Source: Clostridium sp. CAG:245
Lineage (GTDB): Bacteria > Bacillota > Clostridia > TANB77 > CAG-508
Direction: 5' to 3'
Length of the DNA: 19,656 nt
NCBI GenBank assembly: GCA_000435175.1
Contig: FR880015.1
Span: forward strand, 1-19,656
Part shown: positions 1-6,568 of the stretch, piece by piece
Layout: every line of letters begins with the position of its first letter
Numbering within the stretch: position 1 is the first letter of the stretch
Notes under the pieces: generated by a model
Seen by the model: the letters and a program-made list of their open reading frames with translations, nothing else
What the model was told of the DNA's origin: nothing
The model's database searches: none
Position numbers and translations under genes: made by a program

Positions 1-204
1 AGAAAAGCATTAAATAGAACTCTTGAAATAGCTGATAAATTACAGTTAAAGAAAGAAGCAAAGGAAGCAAGAGAAGAAGGAATAAAAGATACGAAAGAAC
101 AAATTGTAAAGAAGCTAATAAATATGAATTTATCTGTACAACAAATTGCAAAAGCGGTTCAATTATCTGAAAACGAAGTAGAAAAAATATTAAATACAAA
201 ATAA
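1..204 (+). CDS. C-terminal tail of an Rpn-family (PD-(D/E)XK) nuclease/putative transposase, 5' truncated
   Basis: An open frame runs in from the left edge and ends at TAA 202-204, giving 67 residues. It is a charged Lys/Glu-rich helix (KKEAKEAREEGIKDTKEQ) followed by a short helix-turn-helix-like tail (KLINMNLSVQQIAKAVQLS). This combination is the usual C-terminus of Rpn/PD-(D/E)XK family proteins, often annotated as putative transposases, in which the catalytic core lies well upstream. The core is outside the window, so the family call rests on the tail alone, and whether the full gene is intact cannot be seen. tcdA starts only 20 nt after its stop with no terminator between, so read-through is likely. 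A generic coiled-coil protein is the alternative. Confidence 0.6.
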   Translation, partial: RKALNRTLEIADKLQLKKEAKEAREEGIKDTKEQIVKKLINMNLSVQQIAKAVQLSENEVEKILNTK

Positions 205-224
205 ATTAAAGGAAAAAATTAAAA

Positions 225-926
225 ATGGAAGATTGGCAAGAAAGAGAAGAACTATTAATTGGAAAAGATAATATAGACAAACTAAAAAATGCAACTGTTG
301 CAGTGTTTGGATGTGGTGGCGTAGGTTCATATACAGTTGAAGCATTAGCAAGAGCTGGCATTGGTAATTTTGTATTGGTAGATAAAGACGTAGTAGATGT
401 AACTAATATAAATAGACAGCTTGTGGCAGATTTTTCTACAATAGGCAGAGATAAGGTAGAAGTTGAAAAAGAAAGAATTTTAAGAGTAAATCCAGATGCA
501 AAAGTGGAAATATATAAAGAATTCTATTGTGAAGAAAATAAAGAAAAATTAATTAGAAAAGATTATACATATATAGTAGATGCAATAGATTCTGTTTCAT
601 CCAAACTATCTTTAATAATTACTGCTCATGAAAAAAATGTGAAAATAATTTCTGCAATGGGAATGGGAAACAAGCTTGATCCAACACAAATTGAAGTCTC
701 AGATATAAGCAAGACTTCAGTATGCCCACTCGCAAAAACTATTAGAAAACAATTAAGAGCAAAGGGAATAAATCATTCAAAGGTAGTATATTCAAGAGAA
801 TTGCCAAATAGATTCGATAAAAGTGAAGAACATAGAAGAACAACTGCAAGTATAAGCTTTGTACCATCTGTAGGTGGATTAATTATTGCAAGTCAGATAG
901 TAAGAGATTTAATTGATGAATTTTAA
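225..926 (+). CDS. tcdA: tRNA threonylcarbamoyladenosine dehydratase (TcdA/YgdL, ThiF-MoeB-E1 superfamily)
   Basis: This 233-residue protein has the E1-like ATP-binding Rossmann fold. It shows the glycine-rich loop GCGGVGSY (residues 29-36), an acidic residue D53 closing the second beta strand, the NRQL motif (63-66) and the DAID motif (119-122), followed by MGMGNKLDP. TcdA family enzymes use ATP to cyclise the threonylcarbamoyl side chain of t6A37 into ct6A in ANN-decoding tRNAs, in the cytoplasm. The length is slightly below that of E. coli TcdA and close to the Firmicutes forms (YrvM). MoeB and ThiF are paralogues. The absence of thiamine or molybdopterin genes nearby and the SRELP segment near residue 190 favour TcdA. 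A weak GGAAA stretch precedes ATG 225. A strong terminator follows. Confidence 0.88.
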   Translation: MEDWQEREELLIGKDNIDKLKNATVAVFGCGGVGSYTVEALARAGIGNFVLVDKDVVDVTNINRQLVADFSTIGRDKVEVEKERILRVNPDAKVEIYKEFYCEENKEKLIRKDYTYIVDAIDSVSSKLSLIITAHEKNVKIISAMGMGNKLDPTQIEVSDISKTSVCPLAKTIRKQLRAKGINHSKVVYSRELPNRFDKSEEHRRTTASISFVPSVGGLIIASQIVRDLIDEF

Positions 927-958
927 AACAAATTATTTATGAATTTTATATTATTTTT

Positions 959-998
959 AATTATGCGAAAATTGTCATTATTTTCGCATAATTTTTTT
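959..998 (+). terminator. Rho-independent terminator after tcdA
   Basis: A perfect 14-bp inverted repeat (959-972 with 980-993, AATTATGCGAAAAT and its complement) surrounds a 7-nt loop. It runs into an uninterrupted T run at 992-998. It sits 33 nt after the tcdA stop and separates tcdA from the dodecin/spoVA cluster. Confidence 0.9.
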
Positions 999-1044
999 AT
1001 TTCTGGAAAAGCTAGATTATGAATAAAAAATTGGAGGGAAGCTT

Positions 1045-1251
1045 ATGGAAAAACATATTATGGTAACTGGCACATCTAAAGTTTCATGGAAAGATGCAAT
1101 TGTACAAACAATAGCCGAAGCATCTAAGACTATAGATTACTTGACTGGTGTTACTGTCGTAAATCAAAAAGCAAAGATTAATGGTGATAAAATAACTGAA
1201 TATTATGTGGATATTGATTTAACGTTTATGATTGATAGGGATAGAAAATAA
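1045..1251 (+). CDS. Dodecin-like small protein heading the spoVA cluster
   Basis: This 68-residue protein has dodecin family layout: an N-terminal strand with GTSKVSWKDAI, one helix (AIVQTIAEASKTI), then two long strands (VTVVNQKAKING and KITEYYVDIDLTFMI). Dodecins form hollow 12-mers that bind and buffer flavins or related ligands in the cytoplasm. Aligned to archaeal and halophile dodecins, the flavin-stacking Trp after the helix is replaced by Gly (SKTIDYLTGVTVV), while the following Gln (NQK) is kept. Classical flavin sandwiching is therefore doubtful, and Trp-less dodecin-like proteins are known in Firmicutes. A strong GGAGGG site at 1033-1038 precedes the ATG. spoVAC begins 39 nt downstream with no terminator, so co-transcription with spoVA is likely. 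Confidence 0.75.
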   Translation: MEKHIMVTGTSKVSWKDAIVQTIAEASKTIDYLTGVTVVNQKAKINGDKITEYYVDIDLTFMIDRDRK

Positions 1252-1290
1252 AAAATTGTAATTATTTTCAATCAAAAGGAGGAAAATAGA

Positions 1291-1734
1291 ATGGAACAGA
1301 TCAATACAAATAAAGAATACAACGAGTATGTAAAACAAAAGTCACCCAATTCCCCAATATTAAAGGATTGTTTTAATGCCTTTTGGGTTGGAGGATTAAT
1401 TTGCTCAATCGGACAAATTATATTAGACTTTTGTATGTTTAAAGGAATGGATAATACTATGGCATCGACTGTAGTATCGATTTCGTTAATCGCAATTTCT
1501 GCTATTTTAACGGCATTAAATGTGTTTAACAGAATTGGAAAATTTGCTGGTGCTGGTTCATTAGTACCAATAACAGGGTTTGCTAACTCAATCGTTTCTC
1601 CTTCTATAGAATACAAATCTGAAGGATATGTTATGGGAGTTGGAGGCAAAATGTTTACTGTTGCAGGACCGGTTTTAGTATTTGGTATATCAACTTCAGT
1701 AATAATTGGAATTATAGCAGTAATATTTATCTAA
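1291..1734 (+). CDS. spoVAC: Stage V sporulation protein AC (SpoVAC), spore inner-membrane channel subunit
   Basis: This 147-residue membrane protein matches SpoVAC in length and layout. A short polar N-terminus (KEYNEYVKQKSPNSPI) precedes hydrophobic segments at roughly residues 30-50, 58-77, 85-100 and 120-147. The family-typical stretches are FNAFWVGGLICSIGQ, the FAGAGSLVPITGFANS loop and the GVGGKMFTVAGPVLVFG segment. In B. subtilis SpoVAC is a mechanosensitive channel in the inner spore membrane, used for Ca-dipicolinate movement in sporulation and germination. An AAGGAGG site at 1276-1282 gives the start. It is the first of three spoVA genes here. The SpoVAE protein downstream shares the GAGxxVPxTGF loop, showing the two are paralogues. 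Confidence 0.95.
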   Translation: MEQINTNKEYNEYVKQKSPNSPILKDCFNAFWVGGLICSIGQIILDFCMFKGMDNTMASTVVSISLIAISAILTALNVFNRIGKFAGAGSLVPITGFANSIVSPSIEYKSEGYVMGVGGKMFTVAGPVLVFGISTSVIIGIIAVIFI

Positions 1735-1788
1735 TGGATTTTTTATGTTCAATTAAAGAGAAGTTTTATAAGTAAAGGAGATTTTTAT

Positions 1789-2793
1789 ATGCATAAAATT
1801 GGAAAACAAACTGTATGTTTCGATAATCCGCCAATAATATTACAAACTGCTTCGATTGTTGGACCAAAAGAAGCTAATGGCCCAATGGCAAGCTATTTTG
1901 ATAAGTGCTTGGAAGATGAGTTTTGGGGAGAAAAGTCATGGGAGAAAGCGGAAAGTAAAATAATAAAAGAAACCGTAAATTTGGCAGTTTCAAAATCTGG
2001 TTTAGCAAATACAGATATAGACTATTGTTTTGCTGGAGATTTACTAAACCAATGTATTTCTTCAGACTTTGGATTAAGAGACACAAATGTACCTTTCTTT
2101 GGAGTGTTTGGAGCATGTTCGACTTTTGTGGAAAGCATGTGCTTGGGGTCAGTATTTATAGAAGGTGGAGCTGCAAATAATGTAATATGTGCGACTTCAA
2201 GCCACTTTTGTAGTGCAGAAAAACAATTTAGATTTCCGCTAGAACTTGGAACTCAAAGACCACCAACAGCACAATGGACTGTAACTGGAGCGGGAGCTGC
2301 AATATTAAGCAATAGCGGAGAAGGACCTCGTATAACAAACATTACACCTGGTAAGATAGTAGATATGGGAATAAAAGATGCGAATAATATGGGAGCTGCG
2401 ATGGCTCCAGCAGCATTAGATACACTAATGGTTCACTTTCAAGATACAGGAAGAAAGCCAAGCTATTATGACGCGATAATTTCAGGAGACTTAGGCTATA
2501 TTGGAAAAGAAATAGTACAAGAAATGGCTCAGAGTAAAGGCTATAATATAAAGGCTAACTATAACGATTGTGGAGTGCTAATGTTTGACAAAGAAAAACA
2601 AGATACACATTCAGGAGGAAGTGGATGTGCATGTATTGCAACATTATTTTCCGGATATTTCTTCAAACAGCTAAAAGAAGGAAAATTAAAACGAATTCTT
2701 CTACTTGCAACAGGTGCATTGATGAACTCGACTAGTATGCAACAGGGAGAAACAATACCGGGAATAGCACATGCAATTTCCATTGAAATGTAA
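1789..2793 (+). CDS. spoVAD: Stage V sporulation protein AD (SpoVAD), dipicolinate-binding thiolase-fold protein
   Basis: This 334-residue protein matches SpoVAD over its whole length. It starts with KIGKQTVCFDNPP and has a thiolase/ketoacyl-synthase fold. The nucleophile-elbow-like GACST lies at residues 108-112 (Cys110), and the FPLELGTQRPPTAQWTVTGAGA and SGDLGYIG segments are also present. SpoVAD is a peripheral protein on the outer face of the spore inner membrane. It binds Ca-dipicolinic acid and is needed to load it into the spore core. It is not expected to be a working thiolase, and no other lipid gene is nearby. An AAAGGAG site (1774-1780) precedes the ATG. The gaps to spoVAC (54 nt) and spoVAE (42 nt) hold no terminator, so one transcript is expected, normally forespore-specific. 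Confidence 0.96.
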   Translation: MHKIGKQTVCFDNPPIILQTASIVGPKEANGPMASYFDKCLEDEFWGEKSWEKAESKIIKETVNLAVSKSGLANTDIDYCFAGDLLNQCISSDFGLRDTNVPFFGVFGACSTFVESMCLGSVFIEGGAANNVICATSSHFCSAEKQFRFPLELGTQRPPTAQWTVTGAGAAILSNSGEGPRITNITPGKIVDMGIKDANNMGAAMAPAALDTLMVHFQDTGRKPSYYDAIISGDLGYIGKEIVQEMAQSKGYNIKANYNDCGVLMFDKEKQDTHSGGSGCACIATLFSGYFFKQLKEGKLKRILLLATGALMNSTSMQQGETIPGIAHAISIEM

Positions 2794-2835
2794 GGCATTA
2801 TAAAATTAATTGTAGAAATGTAGAAAGGATGACTT

Positions 2836-3222
2836 ATGGAATTTATTCAAAGTATAGATTGGATGCAATTACTAAGATGTTTTGTTACAGGTGGAGGAAT
2901 ATGTATAATAGGTCAAATTTTATTAGATAAAACTAAATTAACACCTGCTAGAATACTTGTAATATTTGTTACAGTTGGTGCAATATTAGGAGGACTCGGA
3001 TTATATAAATATTTAATAGACTTTGCCGGAGCCGGTGCAACAGTTCCACTTACAGGATTTGGAGCAAACCTAGCAAAAGGAGCTCTAGAATCTGTAAAAG
3101 AAGTAGGCTTATTAGGTGCGTTCATCGGTGGAGTAAAAGCAAATGCTGGAGGAATAGCAGCAGCAATATTCTTCGGATATTTGGCATCTTTAATTGCAAA
3201 ACCAAAAATAAAAAAACAATAA
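2836..3222 (+). CDS. spoVAE: Stage V sporulation protein AE (SpoVAEb type), small membrane protein
   Basis: This 128-residue hydrophobic protein has segments at about residues 10-27, 33-53, 58-80 and 90-120 and a short basic tail (KPKIKKQ). The FAGAGATVPLTGFGANLAKGA loop and GLLGAFIGGVKANAGGI segment are diagnostic of SpoVAE, and the former echoes the equivalent loop of SpoVAC. It belongs to the SpoVA complex that moves dipicolinate across the spore inner membrane. An AGAAAGGA site at 2821-2828 gives the ATG. It is the last gene of the cluster. No spoVAA, AB, AEa or AF is present, giving the reduced AC-AD-AE set that is common in Clostridia. A long hairpin terminator overlaps its stop codon. 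Confidence 0.95.
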   Translation: MEFIQSIDWMQLLRCFVTGGGICIIGQILLDKTKLTPARILVIFVTVGAILGGLGLYKYLIDFAGAGATVPLTGFGANLAKGALESVKEVGLLGAFIGGVKANAGGIAAAIFFGYLASLIAKPKIKKQ

Positions 3223-3265
3223 AAATTTCGCCCAATAGGGACGCCCCTTTTTGGGCGAAAATTTT
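3223..3265 (+). terminator. Terminator hairpin ending the spoVA cluster
   Basis: An inverted repeat pairs AAATTTCGCCCAA (from 3223) with TTGGGCGAAAATTT (to 3264), with one bulged base. An inner AGGG/CCCCT pairing lies in the loop. The stem begins at the spoVAE stop codon. The 3' arm ends in TTTT, and the symmetrical A/T flanks could let it work in both directions. Confidence 0.8.
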
Positions 3266-3363
3266 ATTGTTAAGACCTTGTCAAGCTTAGTGTATAAATT
3301 TTTTAATATTTTCCAATTTTGTGAAACTGACTATTTTTATGCTTTTTATGTTTAATATTGATG

Positions 3364-3392
3364 TTGCTAAAAACTCCAAAGTTTGCTATAAT
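3364..3392 (+). promoter_or_regulatory. SigA-type promoter for rsmE
   Basis: TTGCTA at 3364-3369, a 17-nt spacer, then TATAAT at 3387-3392 preceded by TG one base upstream (extended -10). The expected start of transcription is near 3399, about 25 nt before the rsmE ATG. Confidence 0.85.
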
Positions 3393-3423
3393 GTAAACAT
3401 AAAATTGAATTGAGGTAAATAAC

Positions 3424-4191
3424 ATGTCTAAATTTTTTGTAAAAACAGAGCAAATAAATAATAATGATATCGTAATAATTGGTGACGATGTAAACCATAT
3501 AATAAATGTATTGAGAATGAAAAAAACAGACGAGATACAAATTTGCAATCAAGATACAGGTGATAATTATAATGCTGAAATTGTTAATTATTCTAAAAAT
3601 GAAGTCGAATGTAAAATTATAAGTAAGATAAATGAAACAACAGAATCAAATGTACATATAACATTATTCCAAGGAATTCCAAAGTTTGAAAAAATGGAAT
3701 TAATAATTCAAAAAAATACAGAAGTTGGAATAAAAAGTATAGTTCCAGTAATTATGGAGAGAACTGTTGTAAAACTTGATGAAAAAATTGCAAGTAAAAA
3801 ACTTGAAAGATGGCAGAAAATAGCAGAGATTGCAGCAAAACAATCTATGAGAGATATTATTCCGCAAATAGGAAATATAACTAAGCTAAAAGATATAGAT
3901 ACAACAGAATTTGATGCAGTGTTAGTTGCATATGAGAATGAAGAACATAATATGCTAAAAACTGAATTACAAAAACTAGAAAGAAAGATAAAAAGCAATA
4001 ACTCTAGTGAACAACAATATAATATTGCTATAGTTATTGGCCCAGAAGGAGGAATATCTGAAAAAGAATTAGTAATGTTAGCAGAAAAAAACGCTAAATT
4101 TGTTTCGCTAGGAAAAAGAATTCTAAGAACAGAAACTGCTGGGGTGGTTATGGCTGGAAATATAATTTATGAATTAGAATATAATTCTTAA
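3424..4191 (+). CDS. rsmE: 16S rRNA m3U1498 methyltransferase (RsmE)
   Basis: This 255-residue SPOUT-family protein has an N-terminal PUA-like RNA-binding domain (about 1-70, including the HIINVLRMKKTDEIQICN segment). The trefoil-knot methyltransferase domain follows (about 75-255). The S-adenosylmethionine knot motifs are VIGPEGGI (204-211) and LGKRILRTETA (229-239), and TLFQGIPKFEKMELIIQKNTEVGI begins the catalytic domain. RsmE methylates N3 of U1498 in helix 44 of 16S rRNA in assembled 30S subunits. It has its own promoter and a TGAGGT site upstream of ATG 3424. The usual partner prmA and the dnaK/dnaJ genes that often precede it in Firmicutes are absent. Confidence 0.95.
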   Translation: MSKFFVKTEQINNNDIVIIGDDVNHIINVLRMKKTDEIQICNQDTGDNYNAEIVNYSKNEVECKIISKINETTESNVHITLFQGIPKFEKMELIIQKNTEVGIKSIVPVIMERTVVKLDEKIASKKLERWQKIAEIAAKQSMRDIIPQIGNITKLKDIDTTEFDAVLVAYENEEHNMLKTELQKLERKIKSNNSSEQQYNIAIVIGPEGGISEKELVMLAEKNAKFVSLGKRILRTETAGVVMAGNIIYELEYNS

Positions 4192-4210
4192 GAAAATTAA
4201 TACTGAAATT

Positions 4211-4245
4211 ATTTAGTAGACTTTGCATAGCAGAGTCTATTAAAT
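4211..4245 (+). terminator. Imperfect hairpin after rsmE, possible weak terminator
   Basis: ATTTAGTAGACTTTGC (4211-4226) and GCAGAGTCTATTAAAT (4230-4245) pair with one mismatch and one G-T pair around a 3-nt loop. No T run follows, so intrinsic termination would be weak; transcript-end stabilisation is an alternative. Confidence 0.4.
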
Positions 4246-4282
4246 ATATACTAAAAATATATTAAATAAAGTTCTTTTTACC

Positions 4283-4312
4283 TTGAAATATAAATACTAA
4301 ATTTGGTATAAT
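4283..4312 (+). promoter_or_regulatory. SigA-type promoter for the Lys/Thr-rich membrane protein gene
   Basis: TTGAAA at 4283-4288, an 18-nt spacer, and TATAAT at 4307-4312 with an upstream TG (extended -10). Transcription would start near 4319. That excludes the in-frame ATG at 4317 and supports the ATG at 4335. Confidence 0.82.
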
Positions 4313-4334
4313 TGTTATGTGGAGGATTTTGAAA

Positions 4335-5372
4335 ATGGCAAAAAATAATATAGAGAAAAATAGTAATATAGAAGAAATAAATGAAGATACTGTTAGTGAA
4401 AGCAAAGTAGCAGGAAATTCTGAAAAACAAGAAAAGCCAAAAACAACAAAAACTACAACGCATAAAAGTGGAGCTAAGAAGAGCACTACAACATCTAAAA
4501 CTAAGAAAGGTTCAAAAGAAAACTCATCTACTGCTAAAAAAACTTCAAGCTCAAGAATTGGAAAGAATACAAAGAAAGAAATTGCTATTGAAGAGCCAGT
4601 GAAAGCTAATACGAAAACAAAAAGTAAGACTACTAAAAAAGGAGCTTCAAAGACAAATACCACAAAAACAAATACCACAAAAAAAACAACTACTCCTACA
4701 GAAAAAAAGACTAATGCTAAGAAAACAACTAAAAGTGGAAATACTAACAAGGTAGAAAAATCTAAGGCAGTAAAAAAATCGAAAAAAACAGACGATAGAA
4801 TTAAACAAATAATTAATGAACAACTAGATAATGTTGATAAATTCGAAGAAGTAAAAGAAGTTCCGGCTAAAAAGAAAAAAGATAAGAAAAAAATTGATGA
4901 AAAACAAATAGAAGAACAAATTGAAACAGCTAAAAAAATGCCAAAAGATGAAAAGAAAAAAATATATAAAAAGGTATTTGCAAATATTATTCTAGGAATT
5001 CTTGTAACATTATATTTTATTGGAATCGGAATAGGTTTTTTAAATATTGATGGTCCAACATTTATAACAGATTTGAAGGTATTCAGTTTGTCAATATTGA
5101 CAATTGCAATTATATTATTTGAGTTTGCATATGGAAAAGATGATGATAAAACAGCATTATATGGAGTGGAAATGTTATTTGTAGCAATAATGTCTTTGGT
5201 ATTATTATATACATGCATATTACATAAAGACAAATTTATAGCAGTAGCAAATATTGTAGCTTGCATAGGCGTATTGTATTATCTTGTAAAATCAATATCG
5301 ATATATATACGTGAAAAATTAAAATGGAAAAAGACAATAAGTGATGTTAAAGAGATTGTCGCAGAAGAATAG
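4335..5372 (+). CDS. Unrecognised Lys/Thr-rich protein with C-terminal four-helix membrane domain
   Basis: This protein has 345 residues. Residues 1 to about 210 are low complexity and very rich in Lys, Thr, Ser and Asn with scattered Glu, so disordered and strongly basic. Runs such as KTNTTKTNTTKK resemble histone-H1-like or ribosome-tail segments. The C-terminal part has four predicted membrane helices near 216-237, 248-266, 274-296 and 301-325, then a basic-acidic tail (REKLKWKKTISDVKEIVAEE). The start is set by GGAGG at 4321-4325, 9 nt before ATG 4335. The in-frame ATG at 4317 lies at or before the expected transcription start. yicC begins about 60 nt downstream with no terminator. I do not recognise a named family. 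The basic tail could bind nucleic acid or acidic polymers at the membrane, but that is inference. Confidence 0.8.
   Translation: MAKNNIEKNSNIEEINEDTVSESKVAGNSEKQEKPKTTKTTTHKSGAKKSTTTSKTKKGSKENSSTAKKTSSSRIGKNTKKEIAIEEPVKANTKTKSKTTKKGASKTNTTKTNTTKKTTTPTEKKTNAKKTTKSGNTNKVEKSKAVKKSKKTDDRIKQIINEQLDNVDKFEEVKEVPAKKKKDKKKIDEKQIEEQIETAKKMPKDEKKKIYKKVFANIILGILVTLYFIGIGIGFLNIDGPTFITDLKVFSLSILTIAIILFEFAYGKDDDKTALYGVEMLFVAIMSLVLLYTCILHKDKFIAVANIVACIGVLYYLVKSISIYIREKLKWKKTISDVKEIVAEE
4653..4682 (+). repeat. Tandem 15-nt direct repeat within the Lys/Thr-rich gene
   Basis: ACAAATACCACAAAA occurs twice back to back (4653-4667 and 4668-4682). Because 15 nt keeps the frame, it encodes TNTTK twice. It suggests length variation of the disordered region by slippage. 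Confidence 0.85.
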
Positions 5373-5431
5373 TAAATATTAAACATAATTACAACTCGAA
5401 ATTATATGTTGAAGGAGGAATGTTGCAAACA

Positions 5432-6304
5432 ATGAAAAGCATGACAGGCTTTGGAAGAGCTAGTTTAGAAAGTAACGGTAAAAACTACATAATAGAAATA
5501 AAAACTGTAAATAATAAATATAGTGATATAACAGTAAAATCTCCAAAGAGACTAAGTTTTATGGAAGATAAAATAAGAAAACAAATTGCCAATAGAATTA
5601 CTAGAGGAAAAGTTGAAGTATCAGTTAGCTTTTTCGACTTTAGTAATAAATCTAAGAATGTTGTTTTAAACAAGGAAATTGCAAAAGAATACATAAAGCA
5701 GTTAAGAGAGATTGCCGATGAAAACAATTTATCTGAAAATATTAGTGTTGTTGAAATAGCAAAACTTCCAGATATATTAAATTCGATAGATTCGGACAAT
5801 GATGAAGAAATTGCAGGTGAGGCTTTAAAATGTTTAAATATGGCATTGGATAGCTTAATAGAAATGAGAAAAGCAGAAGGCGAAAATATAAAACAAGATT
5901 TACTTGTGAGAATAGAAAGAGTACAGAATTTAGTTGATAAAATAGCCGAAAATTCTAAAGGCATAGTCGAAGAATATGTAAGTAAATTAGAGAAAAGAGT
6001 AAAAGAAATTCTAAAAACTGATGTTGTTGATGAAAATAGAATTGCACAAGAAGCGGTAATATATGCAGATAAAACATCAATTGAAGAAGAATTAACTCGT
6101 TTGAATAGCCATATAGTTCAATTTAAAGAATTAGTAAATAGTGATGGACCGGTTGGAAAGAAACTAGATTTCATGATACAAGAAATGAATAGAGAAACTA
6201 ACACAATAGGTTCGAAAGCAGGAAGTGGAGAAATAACAAAAGCAGTAATTGATTTAAAGGTTGAGCTAGAGGACATAAGAGAGCAAATACAAAATATAGA
6301 ATAA
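5432..6304 (+). CDS. yicC: YicC/YloC-family endoribonuclease
   Basis: The MKSMTGFGRA N-terminus is diagnostic of the YicC family, and the C-terminal half carries the DUF1732 segment (VNSDGPVGKKLDFMIQEMNRETNTIGSKA). A coiled region lies between. From ATG 5432 the protein has 290 residues, the usual family length. YicC proteins are reported RNA endonucleases acting in RNA turnover. Start choice is uncertain. AAGGAGG lies at 5412-5418, which is 1 nt from ATG 5420 (too close), 4 nt from TTG 5423 and 13 nt from ATG 5432; I chose 5432 because family members begin at MxSMTGFGR. In many Firmicutes yicC is followed by remA (DUF370), gmk and rpoZ. Here remA is missing, and rpoZ with its own promoter follows directly. 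Confidence 0.92.
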   Translation: MKSMTGFGRASLESNGKNYIIEIKTVNNKYSDITVKSPKRLSFMEDKIRKQIANRITRGKVEVSVSFFDFSNKSKNVVLNKEIAKEYIKQLREIADENNLSENISVVEIAKLPDILNSIDSDNDEEIAGEALKCLNMALDSLIEMRKAEGENIKQDLLVRIERVQNLVDKIAENSKGIVEEYVSKLEKRVKEILKTDVVDENRIAQEAVIYADKTSIEEELTRLNSHIVQFKELVNSDGPVGKKLDFMIQEMNRETNTIGSKAGSGEITKAVIDLKVELEDIREQIQNIE

Positions 6305-6319
6305 ATTTAGTATTTTAAA

Positions 6320-6348
6320 GTGACAAAGCCACTAAAACGTGGTATAAT
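6320..6348 (+). promoter_or_regulatory. SigA-type promoter for rpoZ-gmk
   Basis: GTGACA at 6320-6325, a 17-nt spacer, and TATAAT at 6343-6348 with TG one base upstream (extended -10). It starts 16 nt after the yicC stop and gives a leader of roughly 25 nt before rpoZ. Confidence 0.85.
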
Positions 6349-6379
6349 AGTAGAAAATTGGAAAGAAGGTAATTGAATT

Positions 6380-6568
6380 ATGATGATAAAACCAAGCGTT
6401 GCAGAATTACTAGAGAAGGTAGATAATAGATATGAATTAGTAATTGCAACATCAAAAAGAGCTAGACAAATTGCACAAGGAGCAGAACCATTAGTAAAAA
6501 CAGATGATGTAGCTCCAGATTCTATAGCAGCAGACGAGATTGATGCTGGAAAGGTGAAAGTATGCTAG
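6380..6568 (+). CDS. rpoZ: RNA polymerase omega subunit (RpoZ)
   Basis: This 62-residue protein has the omega layout: MIKPSVAELLEKVDNRYELVIATSKRARQIAQGA, then an acidic stretch (DDVAPDSIAADEIDAGKV). The NRYELVIATSKRARQI helix is the conserved beta-prime-contacting part. Omega helps fold and hold the beta-prime subunit of RNA polymerase. The length is typical of short clostridial omegas. The reading frame begins with two ATGs (6380 and 6383), and AGAAGG at 6364-6369 suits the first better. The last codons overlap the start of gmk by 7 nt, so translation of the two genes is probably coupled. Confidence 0.93.
   Translation: MMIKPSVAELLEKVDNRYELVIATSKRARQIAQGAEPLVKTDDVAPDSIAADEIDAGKVKVC

Noticed and set aside
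999..1044. A forespore SigG promoter for the dodecin-spoVA cluster
   Set aside because: GCATA at 986-990 resembles a SigG -35 but lies in the tcdA terminator, and no acceptable -10 follows at the right distance. The promoter remains unidentified.
1874..2116. Minus-strand open frames inside spoVAD, priA, xseA and fhs
   Set aside because: They lie wholly within strongly supported plus-strand genes, lack binding sites and have Leu/Phe/Ser-rich shadow compositions.
4317..4334. Upstream in-frame ATG for the Lys/Thr-rich protein
   Set aside because: The predicted transcription start is at about 4319 and the GGAGG site lies downstream of this ATG, so translation starts at 4335.
4262..5266. A 334-codon open frame on the minus strand opposite the Lys/Thr-rich gene
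   Set aside because: It is Phe/Val/Leu-rich as expected from reading AAA/AAG codons backwards, has no credible binding site, and the plus-strand gene has a promoter, GGAGG site and coherent membrane helices.
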